DNA of 64,000 nucleotides from Clostridia bacterium (GTDB lineage Bacteria > Bacillota > Clostridia > Christensenellales > Borkfalkiaceae): the NCBI GenBank assembly GCA_017473605.1, contig JAFUKM010000006.1, forward strand, positions 1 through 64,000, given 5' to 3'. Of this stretch, positions 7,774-15,528 are shown in pieces (position 1 is the stretch's first letter; every line of letters starts with the position of its first letter). Both the position numbers and the translations under genes were made by a program. The notes below the pieces were generated by a model that saw only the letters and a program-made list of their open reading frames with translations, searched no databases and was not told the origin of the DNA.

Positions 7774-9666
7774 TTATTCTACAAGCGTTTCGTATTCGCC
7801 GTACAATTCGTCCAAACGCATTTTGATTGCTTCTAAACGGTTGCATTTCTCGCTCAAAAGGGGGAAATTCGCGGCGACGGCAGGGGAAGAAATTTCTTCG
7901 TTGATTTGCGCTTCTTCCGCTTCGAGTGCGGTAATTTCCTTTTCGATATTTTTTATCCGCGTTTGCTTACGTGCGCTCTCGGCGCGTTCTTCCTTTGTAC
8001 GGTAAAAGCTTTCTTTCTGTGCGGATTTTGTCGAAACGGCGGGGGCAGATACGCGTTGAGTTTCAGTTTTTTTCAGCGCTTTATCAGCGGTATACCGTTC
8101 GTAATCGCCCGTAAAACAGGTTGCTTTTCCGTTCTCCAATGCTAATATTTTTCCCGCGATAGCGCGGATAAAATATCTGTCGTGCGATACAAAAAGCACC
8201 GTGCCGTCAAATTCCTTTAACGCCGTTTCCAAGCTTTCTCTTGCCGAAAGGTCTAAATGGTTGGTTGGCTCGTCCAAGAAAAGCACGTTGCCGTTCTCGC
8301 TTTCAAATACCGCAAGGGCAAGCTTCGCCCGTTCGCCGCCCGATAACATACGCACCTTTTTATCCATATCTTCGGCAGGCAATCCCACGCGCGCAAGCGT
8401 AGCGCGCACACGGGTTTGGTCCCATAACACGTGGCGTTCCCATAATTCCGCAAGCACGGTGTTGTCCCCGTGCAGGTTGGCGTTTTCTTGGTCGTAGCAA
8501 GCTACTTTAACAAACCGCCCGAATTTCACTTCGTCGCATTTGGCGGTAAGCAGCGTTTTCAAAAGAGTGGATTTTCCCGTGCCGTTATCTCCGACGACGG
8601 CGCATTTTTCGCCGCGCATAAGGGTAAACGAACAATTTTCAAGCAACGTCTTTTCTCCCGCGACAAGGCGTAAATTTTGCACGTCCAATACCTTTTCGTA
8701 AGGTTTTTCGGGATACGTGAAATGAAAACGGGGCGGCGACGGCGGTAAAACGGGCTTTTCAATCAGCTCCATTTTTTCCAGCGCCTTTCTGCGCGATTGC
8801 GCCATTTTGGTGGTAGAAGCGCGCACGAGATTTTTGTCCACGTACTCTTGCATATGCGCCCGTTCTTCTTGCTGTTTTTCGTATTCTTTGAGAAGATGCG
8901 CCACCTTTTCCGCTTTCAATATCTTGTATTTGGAATAATTGCCTTTGAAAACGGACAGTTTCTTATTTTCCAATTCGTAAACGGTGGAAACAAGCTTGTC
9001 CAAAAAGTATCTGTCGTGGGAAACGACAAGTATCGCGCCCTTAAAAGTAGAAAGATATTCTTCTAACCAAAAGAGCGTTTTCATGTCCAAGTGGTTGGTC
9101 GGTTCGTCCAGGATAAGAAGTTCGGGTTCTTCCAATAACAACCTGCATAATTTCAGCCGCGTTTTTTCTCCGCCCGACATGGTGCAAATAGGTTGAGAAT
9201 AGGCGTTTTCAAACCCCATACCCCCTAATACGGTGCGGATTTTTACTTCAAAATTCCAGCTGTCGCGCGCGGCGATTTTTTTGTTCAACGCTTCGTATTT
9301 TGCGGACAAAACGCGGTATTGAGAACTGTGTTCGTCCGTGGACGAAATGGCTTTTTCGATTTCGCCCAACTGTTCCACGGCGCGTATATCTTCGGCGAAC
9401 ACCCCGCGCATTTCTTCCCATACTGTATTTGCGGAATCGTATCCGCCGTTTTGCGCCAAATAACCGATTCGTATACCGTTTTTCACGAATAGCGAACCGC
9501 TTTCCGCTTCCAATTCCCCCAAAAGTAAGCGGATAAGGGTGGTTTTGCCTTCGCCGTTGCCGCCGATAAGCCCGACACGTTCGCCTTCGTTGAGCGTAAA
9601 GGAAACGTCCTTTAACAGCGTTTCGCCGTTAAAGCCGAATTGTACGTTGTCCGAGCATATGAGCAT
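7774..9666 (-). CDS. ABC-F family ATP-binding protein
   Basis: 630 residues with two ABC ATPase domains and no membrane helices. Walker A motifs are GGNGEGKTT and GDNGTGKST; signature motifs are MSGGEKTRLKL and LSGGERAKLAL; Walker B/Q-rich ILDEPTNHLD and FLDEPTNHLD occur once per half. Between them is the linker (P-site tRNA interaction motif region) with KMAQSRRKALEK. The C-terminal ~100 residues form a coiled coil rich in E/K. The family acts on ribosomes, in translation rescue or antibiotic protection. The start has AAGGTGG upstream. Closest to the Uup/YfmR/YdiF group by layout; no resistance role can be assigned. Confidence 0.9.
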   Translation of the reverse strand: MLICSDNVQFGFNGETLLKDVSFTLNEGERVGLIGGNGEGKTTLIRLLLGELEAESGSLFVKNGIRIGYLAQNGGYDSANTVWEEMRGVFAEDIRAVEQLGEIEKAISSTDEHSSQYRVLSAKYEALNKKIAARDSWNFEVKIRTVLGGMGFENAYSQPICTMSGGEKTRLKLCRLLLEEPELLILDEPTNHLDMKTLFWLEEYLSTFKGAILVVSHDRYFLDKLVSTVYELENKKLSVFKGNYSKYKILKAEKVAHLLKEYEKQQEERAHMQEYVDKNLVRASTTKMAQSRRKALEKMELIEKPVLPPSPPRFHFTYPEKPYEKVLDVQNLRLVAGEKTLLENCSFTLMRGEKCAVVGDNGTGKSTLLKTLLTAKCDEVKFGRFVKVACYDQENANLHGDNTVLAELWERHVLWDQTRVRATLARVGLPAEDMDKKVRMLSGGERAKLALAVFESENGNVLFLDEPTNHLDLSARESLETALKEFDGTVLFVSHDRYFIRAIAGKILALENGKATCFTGDYERYTADKALKKTETQRVSAPAVSTKSAQKESFYRTKEERAESARKQTRIKNIEKEITALEAEEAQINEEISSPAVAANFPLLSEKCNRLEAIKMRLDELYGEYETLVE

Positions 9667-9739
9667 ATAACCACCTTATAATGCGCGCGTATCGGGGGAT
9701 ACGGCATATTTCTTGGTAAAAATAGACATAATCCATAGT

Positions 9740-9874
9740 ATGGATAAAGAAAAAACGCAAAAGACGTTACAAAAAATCCGTCGTTTGGAACGGGAAATCG
9801 CTTACGCTTCCCCAAAACGGGCGGGGAAGTTGGTCGGTAAAATCGTAAGATTAAAGGCAACGGTTTTCGATTAA
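9740..9874 (+). CDS. Candidate 44-residue basic small protein
   Basis: An open frame MDKEKTQKTLQKIRRLEREI... ending VRLKATVFD lies between the ABC-F gene and the radical SAM gene, opposite in strand to both. Codon use (ACG, GCG, AAA, GAA) looks like local genes and the protein has a helical, basic pattern. There is no clear ribosome site or terminator and it overlaps the converging radical SAM stop by four bases. It may be real or chance. Confidence 0.35.
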   Translation: MDKEKTQKTLQKIRRLEREIAYASPKRAGKLVGKIVRLKATVFD

Positions 9875-10752
9875 AAATCCCAAGACGGAATATATCCTTT
9901 TCCGCTCGATTCGCGTTCTTGCAAAAAAACGTTTACGATACCGAGCGCCACCGCTTCGTTCACGACGGCGTTGTATTCGCGCGAAGTAACGCCGCGTTGC
10001 AGTTCGGGAAACTGTTGAATATCGCCAAAGGGCGTATACTGCCGCATCAAGCTCAAATAGGTCGTTGCGGGCAAGTTCTTTTTAAACCATCGCAAAAGCG
10101 TTTTGGAATCGGACGTGCAAAGGGGCATTACGAGATGCCGTACGATACAGCCTGACAGCATTTTGCCTTCGCTTGTCATACGCAGCGGTTTTTGCGCCAT
10201 AAAGGCAATCGCTTCGCTTGCGTAGTCGAAATAATTTTCCTTGCCCAAATACCGTTTGGAAAGGGAGGAAGAATAAAATTTCATATCGGGAAGATAGATA
10301 TCCACGTACTTGTCAATACGTACAAGGGTATCCGTTTTTTCGTAACCGCCGCTGTTGTACACGACGGGGATTTTCGGCTTATAGATACGGAACGCCGCTT
10401 CCAGATAGGGAATCACGTGGGACGGGGTTACGAGCGAGATATTGTCCGCGCCCACATCTTCCAATTCCTTAAAAACGTCCGCGAGTTGGGACGGCGTGAT
10501 ATCCTTGCCGCGTTGCGCACGGGAAACTTCGTAATTTTGACAAAAGGCGCAACGGAGATTGCAACCTGAGAAGAAAATCGTTCCGCTGCCCTTTTGAAAG
10601 GAAATACAAGGCTCTTCAAAAGGATGAAGATAATACTTTGCGATTTTCAAGCCCTGTACGCCGCACGCGCCGACGCTTTCGTTGCGGTTTGCGCCGCAAG
10701 CTACGGGGCAAAGTTTGCAATTTTTCAGGATGGCGGAAAATTCTTCGTTCAT
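9871..10752 (-). CDS. Radical SAM protein, pyruvate-formate-lyase-activase-like (PflX type)
   Basis: 293 residues from ATG at 10752. N-terminal CKLCPVACGANR is a typical opening of this family; the radical SAM cluster motif is CNLRCAFCQ near residues 66-74 (CxxxCxxC). A PRA-like barrel follows (ISLVTPSHVIPYLEAA, PVVYNSGGYE). No glycyl-radical enzyme gene is adjacent, so its target is unknown. Upstream extension of the frame has poor coding character. The promoter TTGCAA-17-TATAAT with extended TGG ends six bases before this ATG, so the message is probably leaderless, which also decides the start. Confidence 0.85.
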   Translation of the reverse strand: MNEEFSAILKNCKLCPVACGANRNESVGACGVQGLKIAKYYLHPFEEPCISFQKGSGTIFFSGCNLRCAFCQNYEVSRAQRGKDITPSQLADVFKELEDVGADNISLVTPSHVIPYLEAAFRIYKPKIPVVYNSGGYEKTDTLVRIDKYVDIYLPDMKFYSSSLSKRYLGKENYFDYASEAIAFMAQKPLRMTSEGKMLSGCIVRHLVMPLCTSDSKTLLRWFKKNLPATTYLSLMRQYTPFGDIQQFPELQRGVTSREYNAVVNEAVALGIVNVFLQERESSGKGYIPSWDF

Positions 10753-10758
10753 AAAAAT

Positions 10759-10787
10759 ATTATACCATACGTAAAAAAAATTTGCAA
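10759..10787 (-). promoter_or_regulatory. Extended -10 promoter for leaderless radical SAM gene
   Basis: On the minus strand: TTGCAA (10787-10782), 17-bp spacer, TGGTATAAT with TATAAT at 10764-10759. Initiation at +7 from the -10 box would be the A of the start codon. Confidence 0.75.
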
Positions 10788-10814
10788 GCGCATTGCAAGG
10801 GATAGCATAATAAG

Positions 10815-10843
10815 TTGACAAAGGTATGTAAATAAGGTATAAT
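10815..10843 (+). promoter_or_regulatory. Consensus sigma-A promoter for metK
   Basis: TTGACA (10815-10820), 17-bp spacer, TATAAT (10838-10843). It faces away from the radical SAM promoter; the two -35 boxes are 27 bp apart. Confidence 0.9.
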
Positions 10844-10849
10844 GAATAT

Positions 10850-10940
10850 CCCTGGGGACAAGCTTTGCTTGTCCTAAATGGGAACTTCACCGCAAATCCC
10901 AGCGGCGGGGAAGAACTATGTTAAAAAGAGGAGTTTTTAC
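10850..10940 (+). promoter_or_regulatory. Structured metK 5' leader with hairpin and candidate pseudoknot
   Basis: The ~90-base leader contains a perfect hairpin GGACAAGC-TTT-GCTTGTCC (10856-10874) and then an interleaved pair: TGGGA (10879-10883) with TCCCA (10897-10901), and CCGC (10890-10893) with GCGG (10902-10905), an H-type pseudoknot in which the two 3' strands are contiguous. The ribosome site AGAGGAG lies 25 bases further on. It does not match the SAM-I, SAM-II or SMK consensus as I know them. A role in sensing SAM is inference from the downstream gene only. Confidence 0.5.
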
Positions 10941-12101
10941 ATGAAAAAGTTTTTTACCAGCGAGAGCGTAACGGAAGGGCATCCCGATAAGGTTTGCGAC
11001 AATATTTCCGACGGAATTTTGGACGCCGTTTTAACGCTCGACCCTAATGCGCGCGCGGCAATCGAATGCTCGGCGGCGTTCGATACGCTCTTGATAATGG
11101 GCGAAGTAACGACGACGGCGAACGTAGATTACGAAGCGAAAGCGCGAGAGATTATTCAAAGAATCGGTTACGATTTCGGCACGTTTGCATACGATAAATG
11201 CAAAATTTTGGTGGCGATACATAGTCAATCTCCCGATATCGCTATGGGCGTAAACGCGTCCGTAGAGAAGAAAGCGGGCGGCGACGAAGCCGACCAAATC
11301 GGCGCGGGCGACCAAGGTATGATGTTCGGCTATGCTTGCCGTGAAACGGAAGAGCTTATGCCGCTCACCATTTCCCTTTCCCATAAACTTGCCAAGCGCT
11401 TGACGGACGTAAGAAAGAGCGGGCTTTTGCCCTATTTGCGTCCCGACGGCAAGACGCAGGTAACGGTGGAATACGACGGACACGTGGCAAAACGCGTAGA
11501 TACAGTGGTGGTTTCCACGCAGCACGACGCGGTTGTTTCGCAAGAGCAAATTCGCGCGGATATGAAAAAATACGTCATCGACGAGATTATCCCTGCAAAT
11601 TTGATGGACGAAAATACCAAAATTTTCGTCAACCCCACGGGTCGATTCGAAATCGGCGGTCCGGAAGGGGATAGCGGCTTAACGGGTAGAAAAATCGTCG
11701 TGGACACGTACGGCGGCAGATGCGCGCACGGCGGCGGCGCGTTTTCGGGCAAGGACTGTACGAAAGTGGACAGAAGCGCGGCGTATTACTGTCGGTATAT
11801 CGCCAAAAATCTCGTGGCGGCAGGGCTTGCCGACGAAGTGGAAATTCAGGTGGCGTACGCTATCGGCGTGGCAAACCCCGTATCCGTATTCGTGGATAGC
11901 CACGGCACGGGCAAGGTAGACGACGAAACGCTTGTGGAAATCGTGAAAAAGGAATTCGATTTGCGCCCGTATTCGATTATCCGCGCTTTGGAACTCCGTA
12001 AACCCGTATTTGCGGCGACGGCGGCGTACGGTCATTTCGGAAGAGAAGGCTTTGCGTGGGAAAAGACGGATAAAACCGACGCGCTTAAAAAATATTTGTA
12101 A
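10941..12101 (+). CDS. metK: S-adenosylmethionine synthetase
   Basis: 386 residues from ATG at 10941, with AGAGGAG upstream; the longer frame starting at 10878 lies in the leader. It makes SAM from methionine and ATP. Visible motifs: [18 protein letters not shown] at the N-terminus (ATP binding), [13 protein letters not shown] near residue 121, [21 protein letters not shown] near 240 and the C-terminal GHFGRE. Length is normal. It is monocistronic, with a consensus promoter, a structured leader and a strong terminator, so regulation probably acts in the leader. Confidence 0.97.
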   Translation: MKKFFTSESVTEGHPDKVCDNISDGILDAVLTLDPNARAAIECSAAFDTLLIMGEVTTTANVDYEAKAREIIQRIGYDFGTFAYDKCKILVAIHSQSPDIAMGVNASVEKKAGGDEADQIGAGDQGMMFGYACRETEELMPLTISLSHKLAKRLTDVRKSGLLPYLRPDGKTQVTVEYDGHVAKRVDTVVVSTQHDAVVSQEQIRADMKKYVIDEIIPANLMDENTKIFVNPTGRFEIGGPEGDSGLTGRKIVVDTYGGRCAHGGGAFSGKDCTKVDRSAAYYCRYIAKNLVAAGLADEVEIQVAYAIGVANPVSVFVDSHGTGKVDDETLVEIVKKEFDLRPYSIIRALELRKPVFAATAAYGHFGREGFAWEKTDKTDALKKYL

Positions 12102-12116
12102 GATAAAATCGGAGCA

Positions 12117-12148
12117 AAAAAAGGAGAGCAACCGCTCTCCTTTTTTCG
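12117..12148. terminator. Bidirectional terminator
   Basis: AAGGAGAGC-AACC-GCTCTCCTT flanked by A7 and T6 between converging metK and the small membrane protein gene. Confidence 0.9.
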
Positions 12149-12160
12149 TTTTTATGCAGT

Positions 12161-12628
12161 TTATTCTTCGATAACGTTTACGGGTTCGGGCTTTTTGAAA
12201 AAGCGTATTACGATGAAATCGAATACGGTAGAGCCGAGCGCAAGAACGGCGGTAAGTAAATACGTTGCTTTGGATACCCAACCTGCGGGGTACAAATCCA
12301 AATAAATGATAAACAATATTATCAACCCTGCCGTTGCCAATATTTTTGCGACTGCGCCCATAATTACCATACCTTTGCCGCATTTTGCGTGAATCGTTTT
12401 CAATCCTGCAATCAAAGTGAGAATTCCGAAAACGAGCGCGCTCGGCGCGGAAAAAATCATAAACGCGATAATGGCAATAACGGCAAGCCCTTCGCCGTTG
12501 CTTTCTTCCAAAGAATTTATGTACGCCGCAAATGCGTTCAGTTCGTAAATACTGGATAGGAAGATAATTGCGAACAATAAAACTGAAACGATAAGATTAA
12601 AAATACCGACGAATTTTTTTGCTTTCAT
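12161..12628 (-). CDS. Small four-helix membrane protein, unknown function
   Basis: 155 residues from ATG at 12628, preceded by AAGGAGATGATATTT; the longer frame upstream has AT-rich non-coding character. About four hydrophobic helices are visible (residues ~5-25, 42-65, 78-105, 112-135), with a basic C-terminal FKKPEPVNVIEE. No motif recognised. A TATAAT box at about 12656-12661 on this strand marks its promoter. Monocistronic between metK and asnA. Confidence 0.65.
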   Translation of the reverse strand: MKAKKFVGIFNLIVSVLLFAIIFLSSIYELNAFAAYINSLEESNGEGLAVIAIIAFMIFSAPSALVFGILTLIAGLKTIHAKCGKGMVIMGAVAKILATAGLIILFIIYLDLYPAGWVSKATYLLTAVLALGSTVFDFIVIRFFKKPEPVNVIEE

Positions 12629-12756
12629 AAATATCATCTCCTTATTGATTTTTTTTATTATAGCATAGAATACGCTCTTTGGCAATAGGATTTCGAAAAA
12701 AAACGGATATTGGAAAAAACTGTCGAAAAAAGAAATGGGCAGGTATGCGTTGAAAG

Positions 12757-12800
12757 AAAAAAACGCCGAGCGGAAAATACCGTTTTCCGCTCGGCGTATA
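12757..12800 (-). terminator. Terminator of asnA
   Basis: Read on the minus strand: ACGCCGAGCGGAAAA stem with a five-base loop, followed by T7. Confidence 0.88.
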
Positions 12801-12806
12801 CCGTTT

Positions 12807-13814
12807 TTATAATAATACGATGCCGTTTTCTTTGCAAACGTTTCTCGTTTCTTCGTCCCAAAGGGAAACTTGCACTTCCCCGATATGCGCTTTTCCAAGG
12901 AGCAGCATAGACAGGCGCGATTGTCCTATGCCGCCGCCAATCGTCAAGGGGAGCTGTCCGTTTAATAACGCCTTGTGGAAAGGCAACTCCCTGCGGTTAT
13001 CGGCGTTCGCCTTTTTCAGCTGTTCGTCCAACGCTTTTTCGTCTACGCGGATACCCATCGAGGAAATTTCAAACGCGCACTTTAAAATATCGTTCCAAAA
13101 GATAATATCGCCGTTGAGCGACCAATCGTCGTAGTCGGGCGCACGGGAATCGTGCGGTTTACCCGAAGCAAGCTTGTCGCCGATTTGCATAATAAATACG
13201 GTCTTGTATTCCTTTGCGCAAGCGTTCTCCCGTTCTTTTGCGTTCATATTGGGGTACGCGTTTTCCAATTCCTGCGCGGTAACGAAATGCACGGTACGCG
13301 TGAGTTCCACGTCGATTTGCGGATAACGGCATTTCAAGAAATCGAGCGTATCGCAAATCGCGCCTACAATACCTTGGACTACCTTTTTCAAGTAATCGAC
13401 GTTTCTCGTTTCGCGGGTAATAATTTTTTCCCAGTCCCATTGGTCGGTGTAGACGGAGTGCAAATTATCCATATCTTCGTCGCGGCGGATAGCGTTCATA
13501 TCGGTGTATAACCCTTCGCCCGCGGAAAAGCCGTATTGTTGGAGCGCCATACGCTTCCATTTGGCAAGCGAGTGTACGACGACGGCGTCTTTGCCCGTTT
13601 CTTTCAAGTCGAACTTGACGGCTCTTTCCACGCCGCTCAAATCGTCGTTTAACCCCGTCGTAGGGTCTACGAAAAGGGGAGCGGAAACGCGTTTTAAGTT
13701 GAGCGCCAAACAAAGGCGTTCTTCAAACGTGCGTTTCAACAGCCCGATAGCGGTTTGCGTGTCGTACATACCGAGCGCCGAGCGGTATCCTTTGGGAACG
13801 ATAACTTTACTCAT
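12807..13814 (-). CDS. asnA: Aspartate--ammonia ligase (asparagine synthetase A)
   Basis: 335 residues. Makes asparagine from aspartate, ammonia and ATP. Class-II tRNA-synthetase-like fold signs are present: RVSAPLFVDPTTGLND near the N-terminus, SLAKWKRMALQQYGF near residue 82, LHSVYTDQWDWE near 116, and the C-terminal IGGGIGQSRLSMLLLGKAHIGEVQVS, the motif 3 arginine region. The ATG at 13814 is chosen, with AAAGGA upstream; a TTG two codons earlier is an alternative with tighter spacing. It stands alone with its own terminator. Confidence 0.95.
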   Translation of the reverse strand: MSKVIVPKGYRSALGMYDTQTAIGLLKRTFEERLCLALNLKRVSAPLFVDPTTGLNDDLSGVERAVKFDLKETGKDAVVVHSLAKWKRMALQQYGFSAGEGLYTDMNAIRRDEDMDNLHSVYTDQWDWEKIITRETRNVDYLKKVVQGIVGAICDTLDFLKCRYPQIDVELTRTVHFVTAQELENAYPNMNAKERENACAKEYKTVFIMQIGDKLASGKPHDSRAPDYDDWSLNGDIIFWNDILKCAFEISSMGIRVDEKALDEQLKKANADNRRELPFHKALLNGQLPLTIGGGIGQSRLSMLLLGKAHIGEVQVSLWDEETRNVCKENGIVLL

Positions 13815-13901
13815 AATCAAAATATCCTTTTTGGAATTTATGATAGTATAGCACTTTTTGATATTCTTGTCAATGAGAAAAGGGGTGTAAAAAAGTTGAA
13901 A

Positions 13902-13930
13902 TAAAAAACCGCCCGAGTATATAGGCGGTT
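13902..13930 (-). terminator. Terminator overlapping an XRE gene stop codon
   Basis: On the minus strand AACCGCC...GGGCGGTT followed by T5; the stem begins within the stop codon. Confidence 0.75.
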
Positions 13931-14171
13931 AATCGAGTTCTAAATCAATAAGAGAAAAAAGCGGACTGTCGAAAAATTCCAAAGGCGTTACGTTCAACCC
14001 CGAACATACTTTGAAAACAACGGTCAAAGAAGTCGTTTTCGTTTGTCCCCGATACAAATTTTGCAAAGTGGCAATCGGTAAAGTGGAATCCTTTGCGAGT
14101 TTATATAAGGTAATTCCGCGTGAATATAAAAACTCATCTATCCGTTTAGAAATCGCTGTTGAAATCGTCAT
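13929..14171 (-). CDS. Small XRE-type HTH regulator
   Basis: 80 residues, nearly all one helix-turn-helix domain: IDEFLYSRGITLYKLAKDSTLPIATLQNLYRGQTK is a lambda-repressor-type HTH (residues ~11-45), ending in an acidic tail. AGAGAGG precedes the ATG. It diverges from the double-HTH membrane regulator, and a CAACCATT motif sits just upstream of its TATAAT box, suggesting mutual or self control. Confidence 0.85.
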   Translation of the reverse strand: MTISTAISKRIDEFLYSRGITLYKLAKDSTLPIATLQNLYRGQTKTTSLTVVFKVCSGLNVTPLEFFDSPLFSLIDLELD

Positions 14172-14202
14172 AATACCTCTCTATATGTATTATATCATCT
14201 AA

Positions 14203-14330
14203 TGGTTGAGTTTTTATGTGTAAATATACACATAAATGCTTGCAAACGCTATTTTTTTGTGATATAATAAAGAAAAATTCAAGTAAAACTTGATTTTTCA
14301 ACCAAAGGTAAAGCAAATTCAACCAATGGT
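14203..14330. promoter_or_regulatory. Divergent control region with three CAACCA motifs
   Basis: TTCAACCAAAGGT (14297-14309) and TTCAACCAATGGT (14318-14330) are direct repeats 21 bp apart, two helical turns. A third copy, CTCAACCATT, lies at 14201-14210 in the opposite orientation next to the XRE gene's -10 box. These look like operators for one or both XRE regulators. Nothing in this 230-base stretch codes for protein. Confidence 0.55.
14240..14268 (+). promoter_or_regulatory. Promoter for the double-HTH gene
   Basis: TTGCAA (14240-14245), 17 bp, TATAAT (14263-14268). A second TATAAT at 14368-14373 without a good -35 may be a further start. The putative operators lie downstream of this start, within the leader. 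Confidence 0.7.
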
Positions 14331-14403
14331 TTAGAAAAAATGCTATTCCTTTTTGTGGATTTTATTGTATAATAGACTTATCAAAACGAAAGGAGAACAA
14401 AAT

Positions 14404-15495
14404 ATGGAAAACAAAACAAGCAATACTTCCAAATTGGCGTTATTACGAAAAGCTAAAAATTTAACGTACTCGGATTTGGCGGTTTACTTAAACGTACCCG
14501 TAAAAGTGGTGGAGAAATACGAAACGGGCGAAAAAGAGATGGATACGTTAACGGTAAATAAACTTTCTCAATTTTTCAAAGTTCCGCCCGCGTATTTTAT
14601 AGTGGAAAATCCCGAAGAAAAAGAAGAGAAGAAGGAAATTAAAAAGGAAACGTTGGGCGGTAAAATTTTACAGCTTCGTAAATCGCGCGGACTGACGCAG
14701 GCGGATTTGGGCGCATTATTGAACATCTCCTATCAAGCGGTTTCCAAATGGGAAAGGGATGAATCGTGTCCCGATTTTGATACGCTTTCCAAATTGGCGC
14801 AATACTTTAACGTTTCCGTTTCTTATTTTGAAAAAGATAGTCAAGAGAAAATCGTTGACAAGAGTCAAGGGATAGATAGCGAAGATTTTGTGGGCGTTTG
14901 TCGTGCGTGCGGTATGGCGGTTTATACGGACGATATTGGGGAAAGAACGCCACAGTTGGTATGTAAAAGATGCGCAGAGCGTCGCGAGCTTATACGTAAG
15001 CAAAAGGCGGAAGAAATCAAGCGCCAAGAAGATAAGAAAGCGGAAGATGAACGCTACAAAGCGGCGGTTCGCAGAGAAGCGATTGTAAAAAGCCGAAACA
15101 GGGGGTTGATTTGGTCGGCGGTTATCGTTGGCGCGTTGTTACTGATTTATTTAATCGGTTCGATATCCGCGGGGGCAAAGGCAGTAGTTATCTTGCCCGT
15201 TACGTTTGTGGGGATATTGTTTTTATATCCGTATTTTGCGCAGTTGTTTTGGGACGGTGCGGTGGTTGATTGTACGCTTGCGGGCGGTAAGACGATAGGT
15301 ACGCCGGGGGTAATTTTTACTTTGGATTTGGACGGCATCATCTTTTTGATTGGAGTAAAAATTTTGTTTGCGGTTATCCGTTTCTTAATCTTTTTGGCTA
15401 CGGTAATAATATGCGCGATGGCGGCGATTTTCATATCTCCGTTTACGTTCTTCCCTGCGCTTCGTCGTGTGTCCAAAGGGGATTTGGTAGATTGA
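14404..15495 (+). CDS. Membrane-anchored regulator with two HTH domains and a zinc ribbon
   Basis: 363 residues from ATG at 14404, after AAAGGAG. Two XRE HTH domains lie in tandem (residues ~8-62 and ~70-125; the second has LTQADLGALLNISYQAVSKWE). A short zinc ribbon follows (CRACG near 165 and CKRC near 188), then a basic, charged helix (~195-235) and three or four membrane segments (~240-345). The layout implies a DNA-binding protein tethered to the membrane, possibly sensing envelope state. The lipoprotein gene starts 33 bases after its stop, so the two probably form an operon. Confidence 0.8.
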   Translation: MENKTSNTSKLALLRKAKNLTYSDLAVYLNVPVKVVEKYETGEKEMDTLTVNKLSQFFKVPPAYFIVENPEEKEEKKEIKKETLGGKILQLRKSRGLTQADLGALLNISYQAVSKWERDESCPDFDTLSKLAQYFNVSVSYFEKDSQEKIVDKSQGIDSEDFVGVCRACGMAVYTDDIGERTPQLVCKRCAERRELIRKQKAEEIKRQEDKKAEDERYKAAVRREAIVKSRNRGLIWSAVIVGALLLIYLIGSISAGAKAVVILPVTFVGILFLYPYFAQLFWDGAVVDCTLAGGKTIGTPGVIFTLDLDGIIFLIGVKILFAVIRFLIFLATVIICAMAAIFISPFTFFPALRRVSKGDLVD

Positions 15496-15528
15496 TAAAA
15501 AATAAAATTACATAAAGGAGTATCTAAA

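Noticed and set aside
10850..10940. SAM-I, SAM-II or SMK riboswitch
   Set aside because: Key conserved bases of those families were not found; only a candidate pseudoknot is supported.
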